From the NCBI GenBank assembly GCA_910579225.1, contig CAJTTI010000003.1:83337-147336 (forward strand): a stretch of DNA of 64,000 nt, in the 5' to 3' direction. How positions within the stretch are numbered: the first letter of the stretch is position 1; every line of letters starts with the position of its first letter. This document shows, one piece after another, positions 42,218-51,251 of this stretch. The notes under the pieces are model-generated. The model searched no databases. It was given only the letters and a program-made list of their open reading frames with translations, and had not been told where the DNA came from. The position numbers and the translations under genes are program-made. The DNA is from an uncultured Lachnospiraceae bacterium. GTDB taxonomy: Bacteria > Bacillota > Clostridia > Lachnospirales > Lachnospiraceae.

Positions 42218-42955
42218 ATGAAAATAGCGATTATCTCTCCGATTCTGGCGCCGAAAACAGAGGATTACAGAACGGGATACCGGCGCAGAGACTGTGAGAG
42301 CATCCCGGCAGAATTTGAATTTCATTATATTGACCAGGGACCGGCAATGATACTGAATGCATATGACGATGCATATGCGGCCCCTGATCTGATCAGGAAG
42401 ACGGTGGACTGCGAGAGTCGGGGAATGGACGCAGTAGTGATCAACTGCAGTGCAGACACGGCGCTCCGGGCCTGCAGAGAGGCCGTATCCATTCCGGTAA
42501 TCGGCCCTACGGAAAGCACGATGCTGTATGCTTCTCAGTTTGTGGATCATTTCAGCGTACTGACATTCTCAGAGAGGATCAACAGCCGGTTTGAACGGAT
42601 TGCTTTCGATCTGGGCGTCAGTCACCGACTGACTTGCGTAAGTTCCGTGGAAATTGCCTTTGAACATCTGAGCGGCGGGGCAACGGACGTGGTGGATGCC
42701 CTGTATGAAAAGATTGCCGGAATTGCGGAGAAAACGGGATGTGATGGTTATATCCTGGGCTGTACGGACTTTGAAGATGTGGCCCCGGAGCTTTCAGAGA
42801 GACTGAGGCAGCAGAATCTGAATGTGGTGTTGTTTAAGCCCTTTGAAATCTCTGCTTATCAGGCATATATGTCTGTTGCCATGGGACTTAAGACCGGCAA
42901 AAACAGTTATCCGACACCACAGGTATACTTTCAGACTTCCAAAGGAGGTAAATGA
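42218..42955 (+). CDS. Asp/Glu/hydantoin racemase family protein (allantoin or hydantoin racemase)
   Basis: A 245-residue cofactor-independent racemase-family protein with the two catalytic cysteines in VINCSADTAL (about residue 79) and ILGCTDFED (about 187). The family includes hydantoin racemase (HyuA/HyuE), allantoin racemase (HpxA) and Asp/Glu racemases. A linked ring hydrolase and carbamoylase give the complete hydantoin/allantoin trio. The frame is open upstream to 42167, but the ATG at 42218 has AAGGGGGAAGGA before it. It overlaps the next gene at ATGA. Confidence 0.85.
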   Translation: MKIAIISPILAPKTEDYRTGYRRRDCESIPAEFEFHYIDQGPAMILNAYDDAYAAPDLIRKTVDCESRGMDAVVINCSADTALRACREAVSIPVIGPTESTMLYASQFVDHFSVLTFSERINSRFERIAFDLGVSHRLTCVSSVEIAFEHLSGGATDVVDALYEKIAGIAEKTGCDGYILGCTDFEDVAPELSERLRQQNLNVVLFKPFEISAYQAYMSVAMGLKTGKNSYPTPQVYFQTSKGGK

Positions 42956-44325
42956 TGGAATATGATTTGATGATCAGCAACGCCAGAATTGTAGGTCCGG
43001 ATGCGACGCAGGAGGGCTGTATTCTGGTTAAGGACGGCAAAATTGCGGCCGTTTCAAAAGAGCAGGGAGACTTCCGGGCAAAGGAAGTAATTGATGCAGC
43101 AGGGAAATATGTTCTTCCCGGTGGAGTGGACGTTCACGTACATTTCAGAGATCCCGGATTGACTTACAAAGAGGATTTCAGTACTGGTTCCATGGCGGCT
43201 GCGGCAGGCGGGATTACTACGATATTTGATATGCCGAATGTACAACCCCCTACTCTGAATGTGGAGAATTTCGAGATTAAAAAGAAAATTGCCGAAGAAA
43301 AATCTTATGTAAACTATGGTATCTATGCTTATCTGGTAAATAATCTGGATCAGATTACGCCGCTGATTGAGGCTGGCGTGTGCGGATTCAAATGGGATCT
43401 CAGTACTTTTGACTGGGAATTACCCGAGGGATGGTATCTGCCGGATAATAATGAGGCGGCGGATATTTTCCGGGAAATTGCAAAGCACGGATATGTGGTC
43501 ACCGTACATGCAGAGGATATGGAACTGGTGAAAAACTATACAGAGCATCTGAAAGAGACAGGACGGGACCAGAAGGACTTCCTGGCTCACGTGGAAGCAA
43601 GGCCGGATATTGTGGAGTTGTCCGCCCTGCATAGAACATTTGTTCTATCCGAGGTATCCGGATGCAAAGTACATATTACGCACCTGACTTCCAGAAGAGG
43701 CCTGGAGCTGATCAAGGAATATCAGCGCAGAGGAATCCCCGTCACGTCGGATGTGGGTCCATCCTGGTTTACTTTCTGCGCAGAGGATTATGAAAAATAC
43801 GGCGGCGGTATCCGCGTTATACCTGCAATCCGCTATCAGAATGATACAGATGCATTGTGGGAAGGTCTGGCCTGTGGAGACATCGAAGTGATGGCTACAG
43901 ATCATGCACCGCATTCCAATGAAGAGAAATTCGAGAGAAGCTGGTGGGATACTCTGCCGGGAACCATCGGCGTTCAGACCAGTCTTCCGATCCTTCTTGA
44001 CAGAGCAAACAAAGGAGAGATCACGTTAAATCGAATTGTGGATTGCTATGCATCGCAGCCTGCCCGTATCTTTGGCCTGTATCCAAGAAAGGGACTGATT
44101 GCCCCCGGAGCAGATGCGGATATTACGATTGTAGATATGGAAAAAGAGTGGACGGTCACTCATGAAGAGATGTACAGCAAGACAAAATATACGCCTTATA
44201 ATGGGTTCCAGCTGAAAGGAAAACCGGTGACAACGATTGTCATGGGACAGGTAGTCATGCAGGACGGCAAAATTGTAGGACAACCCGGCGCAGGTAAACT
44301 GGTCAACCCCAAACAGGATTGGTAG
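42955..44325 (+). CDS. Allantoinase / hydantoinase-type cyclic amidohydrolase
   Basis: A 456-residue dinuclear-zinc cyclic amidohydrolase. Metal residues are in DVHVHFRDPGLTYKEDF, the likely carboxylated Lys in CGFKWD, later His residues in VTVHAED and VHITHLTS, and Asp in MATDHAPHSNEEK. It would open the ring of allantoin, a hydantoin or dihydropyrimidine. FRDPG plus TYKEDF is closest in style to allantoinase/dihydroorotase. ATG 42952 and 42955 are both possible; AGGAGG spacing favours 42955. The genes on both sides (racemase; second amidohydrolase) fit the ureide pathway. Confidence 0.87.
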   Translation: MEYDLMISNARIVGPDATQEGCILVKDGKIAAVSKEQGDFRAKEVIDAAGKYVLPGGVDVHVHFRDPGLTYKEDFSTGSMAAAAGGITTIFDMPNVQPPTLNVENFEIKKKIAEEKSYVNYGIYAYLVNNLDQITPLIEAGVCGFKWDLSTFDWELPEGWYLPDNNEAADIFREIAKHGYVVTVHAEDMELVKNYTEHLKETGRDQKDFLAHVEARPDIVELSALHRTFVLSEVSGCKVHITHLTSRRGLELIKEYQRRGIPVTSDVGPSWFTFCAEDYEKYGGGIRVIPAIRYQNDTDALWEGLACGDIEVMATDHAPHSNEEKFERSWWDTLPGTIGVQTSLPILLDRANKGEITLNRIVDCYASQPARIFGLYPRKGLIAPGADADITIVDMEKEWTVTHEEMYSKTKYTPYNGFQLKGKPVTTIVMGQVVMQDGKIVGQPGAGKLVNPKQDW

Positions 44326-44355
44326 AAACAAAACTTTCAACAGGAGGTGATAACA

Positions 44356-45084
44356 ATGATCATAGACCATCACAACCATGTGTGGGAAGGTGAGTCCACA
44401 GGAGGATTTCTGGATGAGGGCATGAGCGTGAAGCAGATACTCACCAGGATGGATGCGGCAGGAGTCGATATGGCAGGGGTTTGTACCGTCGCACAGTCCA
44501 TGGACAATGATTATGTAGTAAAGGCACAGAGAGAGCATCCGGATCGTCTGTTTGGATTTTGTATGGTCAATCCAAGGGATGCTGCGGCAAAAGATACTCT
44601 GCGCAGATATCTGGATGAAGGTTTAAAAGGACTGAAGCTGCACCCAAGGCTTCATGGATATCAGCTGGGCGATCATACACTTATGGACCCTCTGATGGAA
44701 GTCTGCAGAGAGTATCAGGTGCCAATGTTTGCTCATGGCGGTTCAGAGGAAAATGACCATCCGTTTTATTTTGAGGAACTTGCCAGAGCGTTTCCGGATG
44801 TGACCGTGATTCTGGGACATATGTGTGCCCTGAACTACTGTGACGATGCCATTATGGTTGCGTGCAGAAACGATAATATTTATCTGGATACTTCAACGGC
44901 GGAGCTTTTTTCTGTAAAGGCAGCCATTAAAAAGGCAGGGGCAGACAAGATCGTCATGAGTACTGACTGGCCCGGCAACGATTTCCAGATGGAGCTTTTA
45001 AAGGTGGAACTGGCAGCGGAAGGCGATCTGGATACCTATCATAAGATCACCGGCGAAAATATGAAGAAAATAATGAAATTCTAG
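44356..45084 (+). CDS. Amidohydrolase-2 family (TIM-barrel metal hydrolase/decarboxylase)
   Basis: A 242-residue compact member of the amidohydrolase-2 family (PF04909), which includes ACMSD-type decarboxylases and lactonases. The metal motif is IIDHHNHVWE near the N-terminus, with His in LKLHPRLHGY and MFAHGG, and Asp in MSTDWPG near the end. AGGAGGTGATAAC lies just before the ATG at 44356. It may hydrolyse or decarboxylate a later intermediate. The specific reaction cannot be deduced. It is followed at 12 bases by a TIM-barrel protein. Confidence 0.82.
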   Translation: MIIDHHNHVWEGESTGGFLDEGMSVKQILTRMDAAGVDMAGVCTVAQSMDNDYVVKAQREHPDRLFGFCMVNPRDAAAKDTLRRYLDEGLKGLKLHPRLHGYQLGDHTLMDPLMEVCREYQVPMFAHGGSEENDHPFYFEELARAFPDVTVILGHMCALNYCDDAIMVACRNDNIYLDTSTAELFSVKAAIKKAGADKIVMSTDWPGNDFQMELLKVELAAEGDLDTYHKITGENMKKIMKF

Positions 45085-45096
45085 GAGGATGAAAAA

Positions 45097-45759
45097 ATGG
45101 AACAGAAACTGATTGTCATGCTTACAAACAATGATGAGACTGTTAAAGATGCGAAGGAGTGCTTCCTGGCATGCAAAGACCTGGGTGTAAAAGAGTGGGG
45201 TTTCAAGGATGTGGGACTTCCGAAGGACGAGATGATTGACCTGGTTAAGACCATGAAGGCTGCAGGAGCTGTCACTAACCTGGAGGTGGTTTCCCTTTCG
45301 GAAGAAGAAGGTCTTGCAGGAGCGAAGATCGCTGTGGAGTCTGGTTTCGACGTACTGATGGGAACTGTATATTATGATTCCATCCGGGATTACCTGAAGG
45401 GTACAGGAGTAAAATATTATCCGTTCTGCGGTAAAGTATATGGACATCCTTCGATTCTGGATGGGACGCCGGAAGAAGTGGTAGCTCATGCAAAAGAACT
45501 GGAAGCCAAAGGCGTAGACGGGATCGACCTGCTCTCCTATCGTTATACAGGAGATGCAATCCAGCTTCTGGCTAAGGTGGTAAAAGCAGTAAAGATTCCT
45601 GTTATCTCTGCAGGAAGTATTGACAGCTTCAAGAGAATTGATGAAGTGGCGGGCACAGGTGCGGCAGGTATGACCATGGGTTCCGCATTGTTTGTGAAGA
45701 AATTCAAAGACGGCACATTCAAAGAAAATCTGGAAGTCGTCTGGGACTATATGAAATAA
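45097..45759 (+). CDS. TIM-barrel protein of unknown function (HisA/aldolase-like fold)
   Basis: A 220-residue protein with repeated beta-alpha units and a C-terminal phosphate-binding pattern, PVISAGSIDSFKRIDEVAGTGAAGMTMGSALF, as in HisA/HisF, ThiG or NanE-type barrels. I do not recognise a specific family. The early KEWGFKDVGLPKDEM and central YYPFCGKVYGHPS are possible active-site loops. It could bind a phosphorylated intermediate made by the FGGY kinase two genes on, for example as an aldolase or epimerase. It is followed by structured element copy B. Confidence 0.6.
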   Translation: MEQKLIVMLTNNDETVKDAKECFLACKDLGVKEWGFKDVGLPKDEMIDLVKTMKAAGAVTNLEVVSLSEEEGLAGAKIAVESGFDVLMGTVYYDSIRDYLKGTGVKYYPFCGKVYGHPSILDGTPEEVVAHAKELEAKGVDGIDLLSYRYTGDAIQLLAKVVKAVKIPVISAGSIDSFKRIDEVAGTGAAGMTMGSALFVKKFKDGTFKENLEVVWDYMK

Positions 45760-45786
45760 AAATACCGCAAAGGTCGAAGCAGAACT

Positions 45787-45889
45787 AAAAAACAGCATCG
45801 GATCGGCCAGCACCCAGATGTATGAGTGGACGCAGAAGCGTTCACGAATACATCTCCCCCCGGGAGCTGGAAGAGGAGATGCGGAACTT
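45787..45889 (+). promoter_or_regulatory. Structured intergenic element, copy B
   Basis: Flank AAAACA, outer stem GCATC (45795-45799) with GATGC (45878-45882), then GGAACTT. The core differs from the other copies: CCAGC (45807-45811) pairs with GCTGG (45866-45870); AGATGTAT (45816-45823) with ATACATCT (45848-45855); and GTGGACGC (45826-45833) with GCGTTCAC (45838-45845) around an AGAA loop. It ends 4 bases before the AGGAGG of the cupin gene. A degenerate preceding unit ending GCAGAACTAAA may start near 45763. Confidence 0.6.
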
Positions 45890-45911
45890 CTAATAGGAGG
45901 AACAAATAATT

Positions 45912-46703
45912 ATGAGTGTAGTTGCAAAGAACCCCGGCATGAAATTAGTGGAAGGAAATCACCTGAGCATTACCAGGGCAAGTGTATCCCCGTTTTCTGC
46001 GAATCTACTTCCGAAGGCATTCGTTCTGGACAGTTTTCTGCCGGAATGGGAAGCGACCAAAGCATATATCTATGCTACGCCGGCTATCGGAGCCAAATTT
46101 CTGGAGTGTAAGCTGGCTATCCGTCAGGGCGGAGGAAGCAAAGAGCGTATTGTCAACGGGTATGAGAACTTTATGTATGTCATTCGCGGAGAGGCGGAAG
46201 TCATCATATCCGGTAAGACTTATACTATGGAGAAGGAAGGATACTTCTGGCTGCCGCCGATGGTGGATTTTGAAGTAAAGAACAAAAAGGAAGCAGATCT
46301 GGAGATTTTGTGGGTGAGAAAACAGTATGAAGAAACCAAATTCTATTCCATACCCGATATGATTGTCTCCAGTGTACTGGACATTGAACCAATTCACAGC
46401 CCGGCAGAGGAAGAGCAGCAGTGCCTGCCATTTGAGAAAAACTTTGGTTTTGATATGGCGATGAATATGCTGACCTTCAATCCCGGCGTTACGTTCCCGT
46501 TTACGGAGACGCATGTGTTTGAACATGGTGGATATTTCCTGGATGGACGTGGCAATTTCTGGATCAATGGAGTAAATTATGAGGTTCATGAGGATGACTT
46601 CTGTTATATGGCTCCATTTGCACCTCATTATGTAGTTTCTTATGGTCCGGAACCTCTGCGTTACCTGTTATATAAAAATGTAAACAGAGATTTCTCTCTG
46701 TAA
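45912..46703 (+). CDS. AllE-like bicupin, (S)-ureidoglycine aminohydrolase family
   Basis: A 263-residue protein of two cupin domains (about 60-125 and 180-255). The second holds the AllE/UGlyAH metal motif ETHVFEHG, with Glu, His and His in the spacing of plant and E. coli enzymes. That enzyme converts (S)-ureidoglycine to ureidoglycolate and ammonia with Mn. The fourth ligand is Gln in characterised enzymes; 34 residues after the last His this protein has His (in PFAPHYV), so the metal site may be altered. AGGAGG precedes the ATG. Its neighbours support a ureide pathway, but the ligand change leaves room for a related substrate. Confidence 0.82.
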   Translation: MSVVAKNPGMKLVEGNHLSITRASVSPFSANLLPKAFVLDSFLPEWEATKAYIYATPAIGAKFLECKLAIRQGGGSKERIVNGYENFMYVIRGEAEVIISGKTYTMEKEGYFWLPPMVDFEVKNKKEADLEILWVRKQYEETKFYSIPDMIVSSVLDIEPIHSPAEEEQQCLPFEKNFGFDMAMNMLTFNPGVTFPFTETHVFEHGGYFLDGRGNFWINGVNYEVHEDDFCYMAPFAPHYVVSYGPEPLRYLLYKNVNRDFSL

Positions 46704-46727
46704 GACAATATAAGGAGTGGAGAACAT

Positions 46728-48197
46728 ATGGAGGCTGACAGAGTTTTTCTTGCGGTAGATCAGGGATCTTCCGGCACCATGACGGCACTGTTTAACGAAA
46801 AGCTGGAGATGATAGACTGGGTTGATATTCCGGTGAAAGTTCAAACACCCCGGTATGGATGGGTGGAGCATGATCCATGGGAACTGTTGGAATCTGTGAA
46901 AAGCGGCGCACAGCAGCTGTTGGCCCGGCATCCGGAATATCTGGAGAAACTGGAAGGAATCGGACTGGCCAATCAGGGAGAATCTTTTCTTCTGTGGAAC
47001 CGGGAGACAAAAGAGCCGGTGACACCGGTGATCAGCTGGCAGGACAGCAGGAGTGAGCAGTTTTGCAGTAAGCTTCAGGAGGACGGATATGATTCCTGGT
47101 TTCATCAGAAGACAGGACTGCATCTGTCCAGTGAGTGGCCGGCTTTGAAGGTGTATGAAATGCGCAGAGAGGATCCAAAGCTGGATCTGCTCTGTCAGTC
47201 GGGAAATGTGATCTTCGGACAGCTGGATGCATGGTTTATCTATGCACTGAGCGGCGGAAAGCAGCTTGCTTCCGATCATGGGACGGCCTGCAGGACCGGA
47301 TTTTACCATCTGCGTCAGGGAAACTGGGATCCGGAACTATTAAAATTTTTCCATGGAGAAGATCTGCTATGGCCCAGGCTTCTGGATAATGTATGTCATC
47401 TGGAGGGAATGGACCTGGGGATCGGCAGGGAGATTCCGTGGATTGCGGGCGGGTTAGATCAATCGGTGACGCTGATTGGTCAGCGGTGTATCAGACCCCA
47501 TACAGCCAAAATAACTTATGGTACCTGCTGTGCCTGCTGGATGAACCTGGGAAGGGAGATTCTTCTGGATGACCGGCTTACCACCAGTGTGGCATGGAAA
47601 CTGGGAGAAGAGTGGACTTATGCGCTGGCGGCGGAAGGTGGAGCTTCCGGCAGTATCATCACCTGGCTTCAGGATCGCTTTTCGGGAGGGTGGCCTCTGG
47701 AAGAACTTTCCGATATTGCCTGTAAATACGACGATCAACCGTCGCTGGTGTTTGTCCCTGCATTCCAGGGGCTGTCAGCTCCTTACTGGAAGGAAGCCCG
47801 GGGAACCCTGTTCGGTATAACAACCGGAACCAGACCGGAGCACCTTCTGCGGGCAGGGCTGGATGCAATTACATATACAATCAAAGACATTATAGACTGC
47901 ATGCCGGAGTTTGAACGCCTTGTAGTGGATGGAGGAATGACAGCAAATGATTATCTGCTGAAAAAACAGGCAGATGTACTTGGGAAATCCATTAGGAAGG
48001 CAGAAGAAAAAGAGGGTACACTCATGGGAATCGCATACCTGTGCGCGCTGAGTACAGGGATTTTGCCGGGGCTCCACGCCCTGGACATGACAGAAGGGGA
48101 AGAGATCCGTCCAGACAGGAAAGACGACGGACAAGGGTACAAAACCTGGAAAAGATCCGTGCAGGCAGTGATTGATTATTATAATGACAAAATTTGA
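46728..48197 (+). CDS. FGGY-family carbohydrate kinase
   Basis: A 489-residue two-lobed kinase of the glycerol/xylulose/erythritol kinase family. N-terminal ATP/sugar residues are at LAVDQGSSGTMTALF, the FGGY_N Trp-Glu-type substrate segment is at GLANQGESFLLWNRET, and the C-lobe has GGLDQSVTLIG, LVVDGGMTANDYLL and PAFQGLSAPYW. It phosphorylates a polyol, ketose or small hydroxy compound with ATP. In this cluster it may act on the sugar or hydroxyl part of the imported substrate. Specificity is not readable. It precedes the aminotransferase by 14 bases. Confidence 0.88.
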   Translation: MEADRVFLAVDQGSSGTMTALFNEKLEMIDWVDIPVKVQTPRYGWVEHDPWELLESVKSGAQQLLARHPEYLEKLEGIGLANQGESFLLWNRETKEPVTPVISWQDSRSEQFCSKLQEDGYDSWFHQKTGLHLSSEWPALKVYEMRREDPKLDLLCQSGNVIFGQLDAWFIYALSGGKQLASDHGTACRTGFYHLRQGNWDPELLKFFHGEDLLWPRLLDNVCHLEGMDLGIGREIPWIAGGLDQSVTLIGQRCIRPHTAKITYGTCCACWMNLGREILLDDRLTTSVAWKLGEEWTYALAAEGGASGSIITWLQDRFSGGWPLEELSDIACKYDDQPSLVFVPAFQGLSAPYWKEARGTLFGITTGTRPEHLLRAGLDAITYTIKDIIDCMPEFERLVVDGGMTANDYLLKKQADVLGKSIRKAEEKEGTLMGIAYLCALSTGILPGLHALDMTEGEEIRPDRKDDGQGYKTWKRSVQAVIDYYNDKI

Positions 48198-48211
48198 AAG
48201 GAGACAGTTCT

Positions 48212-49507
48212 ATGGGAAGACTGGAAAAATGTGCCGAGCTGCAGGCAAGGGCACAAAAAAGCATCCCCCTGGGTGTGAATTCGAACGGACGTTTCTGGGG
48301 GAAGGGAATTACTCCATATTTTAAAAAAGGTAAAGGCTCCTGTGTATGGGATGTGGACGGGAACAAGTATGTGGATTACCGTCTGGCGTTTGGACCTGTA
48401 ATCCTGGGATATGCATATGATGAGGTGGACAATCAGGTTATTGAGACCATTAAAAACGGGGTAACTCCGGGGATTACTTCCGAACTGGAAGTTGAGGTGG
48501 CGGAGCGCATCATCGAGATGTGTCCGGCTACGGAGATGGTACGTCTGGTCAATACCGGTTCCGATGCGACGCAGCATTCCCTGAGAGTTGCCAGGGCATA
48601 CACCGGAAAGGATAAAATCATTAAGTTTGAGGGCGGCTATCATGGTTCTTATGATTATATGCTGTTCTCTACCTATGCACCGCCTTCAGTCTACGGAAAC
48701 CGGAGAAGTCCGATCTCCGTGGCAGCAAGCTCAGGAATACCGGCTGCACTGAATGACCTGATCATAACCCTTCCGTTTAATGACCTGGAGCTTCTGGAAG
48801 CTACATTTAAAAGATATGGACATGAAGTGGCAGCTGTGATTACAGAACCGATGCTGGGTAATTTTGGTTCTGCAGATCCGGTCCCGGGATTTATGGACGG
48901 CCTGAGAAGTCTCTGCGACAAGTACGGAGTTCTGTGGATTCTGGATGAAGTGAAAACTGGTTTCCGGATTGCAAGAGGCGGGGCTCAGGAGAAATATGGT
49001 TATAAGCCGGATCTTACCACTTATGCAAAGTCCCTTGGAAACGGTTATCCGGTTGCGGCCTACGGCGGGAAAAAAGAAATCATGAGTATTGTAGGCCAGG
49101 GCGTTACCCAGGGAGGTACCTATGCAGGAAATGCAGTGGCAGCAGCAGGCGCCAAAGCGACTCTGGACATCATGAAGAGAGAAAAAGTTCATGAACATAT
49201 AGATGCTGTGGGTACAAAGCTGCAAAAAGGCATGAAGGAAATCTTTGATGAGGCAGGACTTCCGTGTCTGATCAGTTCTCTGCCTTCTATCTTTACCATC
49301 AGTTTCGGAATTGAACGCAATCTGGATGCAAGAGACTGGTGTAAAGCAGACGGGAAACTGTATAAGAAAATAGCAGAGAAAGCATTTGAGAAAGGGGTTC
49401 TGATTGACGAAGACCCGAGAGAGCCTTTCTGCCTGTCCTATTCTCATACAGACGTAGATATTGATTTTACACTTGAAGTGATTCGGGATGCAGTGAAACA
49501 TATTTAA
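48212..49507 (+). CDS. Class III aminotransferase (glutamate-1-semialdehyde aminomutase-like)
   Basis: A 431-residue PLP enzyme of class III. The PLP lysine is Lys273 in TTYAKSLGNGYPVAAYGG; cofactor residues lie in NTGSDATQHSLRVARAYTG and ILDEVKTGFR. The N-terminus AQKSIPLGVNSNGRFWGKG resembles HemL-type enzymes, but no haem genes are nearby. A transaminase for an amino or oxo intermediate (for example glyoxylate or an omega-amino acid) is more likely. ATG 48212 is chosen, with AAGGAGA upstream; the frame is open to 48194. Confidence 0.87.
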   Translation: MGRLEKCAELQARAQKSIPLGVNSNGRFWGKGITPYFKKGKGSCVWDVDGNKYVDYRLAFGPVILGYAYDEVDNQVIETIKNGVTPGITSELEVEVAERIIEMCPATEMVRLVNTGSDATQHSLRVARAYTGKDKIIKFEGGYHGSYDYMLFSTYAPPSVYGNRRSPISVAASSGIPAALNDLIITLPFNDLELLEATFKRYGHEVAAVITEPMLGNFGSADPVPGFMDGLRSLCDKYGVLWILDEVKTGFRIARGGAQEKYGYKPDLTTYAKSLGNGYPVAAYGGKKEIMSIVGQGVTQGGTYAGNAVAAAGAKATLDIMKREKVHEHIDAVGTKLQKGMKEIFDEAGLPCLISSLPSIFTISFGIERNLDARDWCKADGKLYKKIAEKAFEKGVLIDEDPREPFCLSYSHTDVDIDFTLEVIRDAVKHI

Positions 49508-49532
49508 TATCAAAAGGAAGGGAAAGATCATT

Positions 49533-50042
49533 ATGAATGCAATAGAAGCGATCATGACAAGAAAAAGCGTGCGTTCCTTTAAAGAACAGAAAGTGACTGA
49601 CGAACAGCTGGAACAGATTATTCTGGCAGGGACAAGAGCGCCTTCCGGTATGGCCAATGAGCCATGGAGATTTGCAATTGTCAAAGAGGATAATGTGAAA
49701 AGCAGGATTGCAAAGCTGACAAAGCATACAAAAGTGCTGGAGAGTGCAGATGCTCTGATCTGTCTTTTTATGGATACGGAAGTAGGCTATGATGTGGTGA
49801 AAGATGCCAACACCATGGGTGCCTGTGCAGAGAATATGCTGCTGGCTGCTCATGCCATGGGTCTGGGAGCAGTCTGGATTGCAGAAATCCGCAAAAATAA
49901 AGAACAGGTGGCAATTGAATGCAGCGTAGATCCGGAACGGTACGATATGATGGTGGTTATGCCGGTGGGATACAGCGATGAATCGCCGGAACCAACCCCA
50001 AGAAAGCGGACACTGGATGAAGTGATTATTTCAAGAAAATAG
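49533..50042 (+). CDS. Nitroreductase-family flavoprotein
   Basis: A 169-residue FMN-dependent nitroreductase-family protein. FMN-binding residues lie in RKSVRSFKEQ and RAPSGMANEPWRF at the N-terminus and GLGAVWIAEIR near residue 115, ending in the usual VVMPVGYSDESPEP segment. It belongs to the NAD(P)H-linked family that reduces nitro groups, flavins or enones. It lies 8 bases before the FAD oxidoreductase and three genes before ETF, suggesting a redox module. The physiological substrate is unknown. Confidence 0.88.
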   Translation: MNAIEAIMTRKSVRSFKEQKVTDEQLEQIILAGTRAPSGMANEPWRFAIVKEDNVKSRIAKLTKHTKVLESADALICLFMDTEVGYDVVKDANTMGACAENMLLAAHAMGLGAVWIAEIRKNKEQVAIECSVDPERYDMMVVMPVGYSDESPEPTPRKRTLDEVIISRK

Positions 50043-50050
50043 GGTGAGAT

Positions 50051-51217
50051 ATGGAGAAAATAAAGATTGGTATTATAGGAGGCGGGATTGCAGGGACTGC
50101 GTTGGGATATTACCTGAGTCTGTATGATAATGCTGAGATCAGTATCTTTGAGAAAGACCGTGTTGGCTGCGGTTCCACAGCAAAATCAGCCGGGACGGTA
50201 TGCCTGTTTGACGATTCCTTAAGCAACCGTTACTGGGATGTGCGTCTGTATGGATTTGAAACTTACCTGAAAATGGAACAGGAAGAAAAAGGTTCTGCAG
50301 GATTTGACAAGACAGGGACTCTGGTGGTGGCTACGACTCCGGAAGTGGAGAAAGTAATCAAGACAGGAATTGCATTGGCAAAAGCTGCCGGATATGAAGG
50401 AGAATATATCACGGATAAAGAACGGATCAAGCAGATCCTTCCGGATATCAGTACGGAACATATTCTGGGCGCCGGCTATACAAAAGACGACGGATATTTT
50501 GACGGAACCATGATATCCAATACATTTGCTAAAAAGTTTAAGCAAAACGGCGGGAAGATCCATACCATGACGAAGGTGGTAAAGATCTTAAAAGAAGGAA
50601 ATAAGGCAACCGGACTCGAGACAGCTGACGGGGCCTGGCATATGTTTGACTATGTGGTAGATTGTACCGGACCCTGGAGCCGGATGACCGGAGAGATGGC
50701 TGACGTGAATGAACCTGTATGGCACACGAAGGCGGAAGCATTTTTCCTGAGCCCTCCGGGCAAGAAACTGAACTACACGTTTCCTGTATTGAAGTATCCT
50801 GCGTTTTATGCGCTGCGGGCAGGCGACAACATCTTTATCTGTAAGGCGCATCTGTCTATGGATCTGAATGATCCTATGCATGCAGGAAACTGGAATCCTG
50901 ATGAGATTCCGGCTACAGGCGGGACAGACGATTACTTTATTGAATTTCTTTATGAACAGCTGGAAGCTACAGTTCCGGGGATTGTGGACAGCGGCCTGGT
51001 ATCTTCCTGGCTTTCCTACCGGGCGGAGACAAAAGACTTTCTTCCGATCCTGGGCGAGACGCCGGTGGAAGGATATCTGGTGGCGTCCGGCTACGGCGGA
51101 AACGGAGTCATTGAGGCGCCTGCAGCCAGCAGGGATCTGGCCAAATTTATCATGACCGGAGAGAAGACGCCGCTTTTGGAAGACTGGGCGTTTATGAGGC
51201 TGGCCAAAGAAGCATAA
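50051..51217 (+). CDS. FAD-dependent amino acid oxidoreductase (DAO / sarcosine oxidase-like)
   Basis: A 388-residue DAO-superfamily flavoprotein. The dinucleotide motif is IGIIGGGIAGTALGYYLS with the ribose Glu in SIFEKD; GCGSTAKSAGT follows, and the C-terminal FAD-contact segment is ASGYGGNGVIEAPAA. Relatives include sarcosine oxidase/dehydrogenase, glycine oxidase and D-amino acid dehydrogenase. The ETF beta and alpha genes follow at 34 bases, so electrons probably go to ETF, as with sarcosine or dimethylglycine dehydrogenase, rather than to oxygen. It would oxidise the amino or N-methyl compound released by carbamoylase action; this is inference. Confidence 0.88.
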   Translation: MEKIKIGIIGGGIAGTALGYYLSLYDNAEISIFEKDRVGCGSTAKSAGTVCLFDDSLSNRYWDVRLYGFETYLKMEQEEKGSAGFDKTGTLVVATTPEVEKVIKTGIALAKAAGYEGEYITDKERIKQILPDISTEHILGAGYTKDDGYFDGTMISNTFAKKFKQNGGKIHTMTKVVKILKEGNKATGLETADGAWHMFDYVVDCTGPWSRMTGEMADVNEPVWHTKAEAFFLSPPGKKLNYTFPVLKYPAFYALRAGDNIFICKAHLSMDLNDPMHAGNWNPDEIPATGGTDDYFIEFLYEQLEATVPGIVDSGLVSSWLSYRAETKDFLPILGETPVEGYLVASGYGGNGVIEAPAASRDLAKFIMTGEKTPLLEDWAFMRLAKEA

Positions 51218-51251
51218 GGAAAAAGACAAGATCACAGGATGGGAGGAAACA

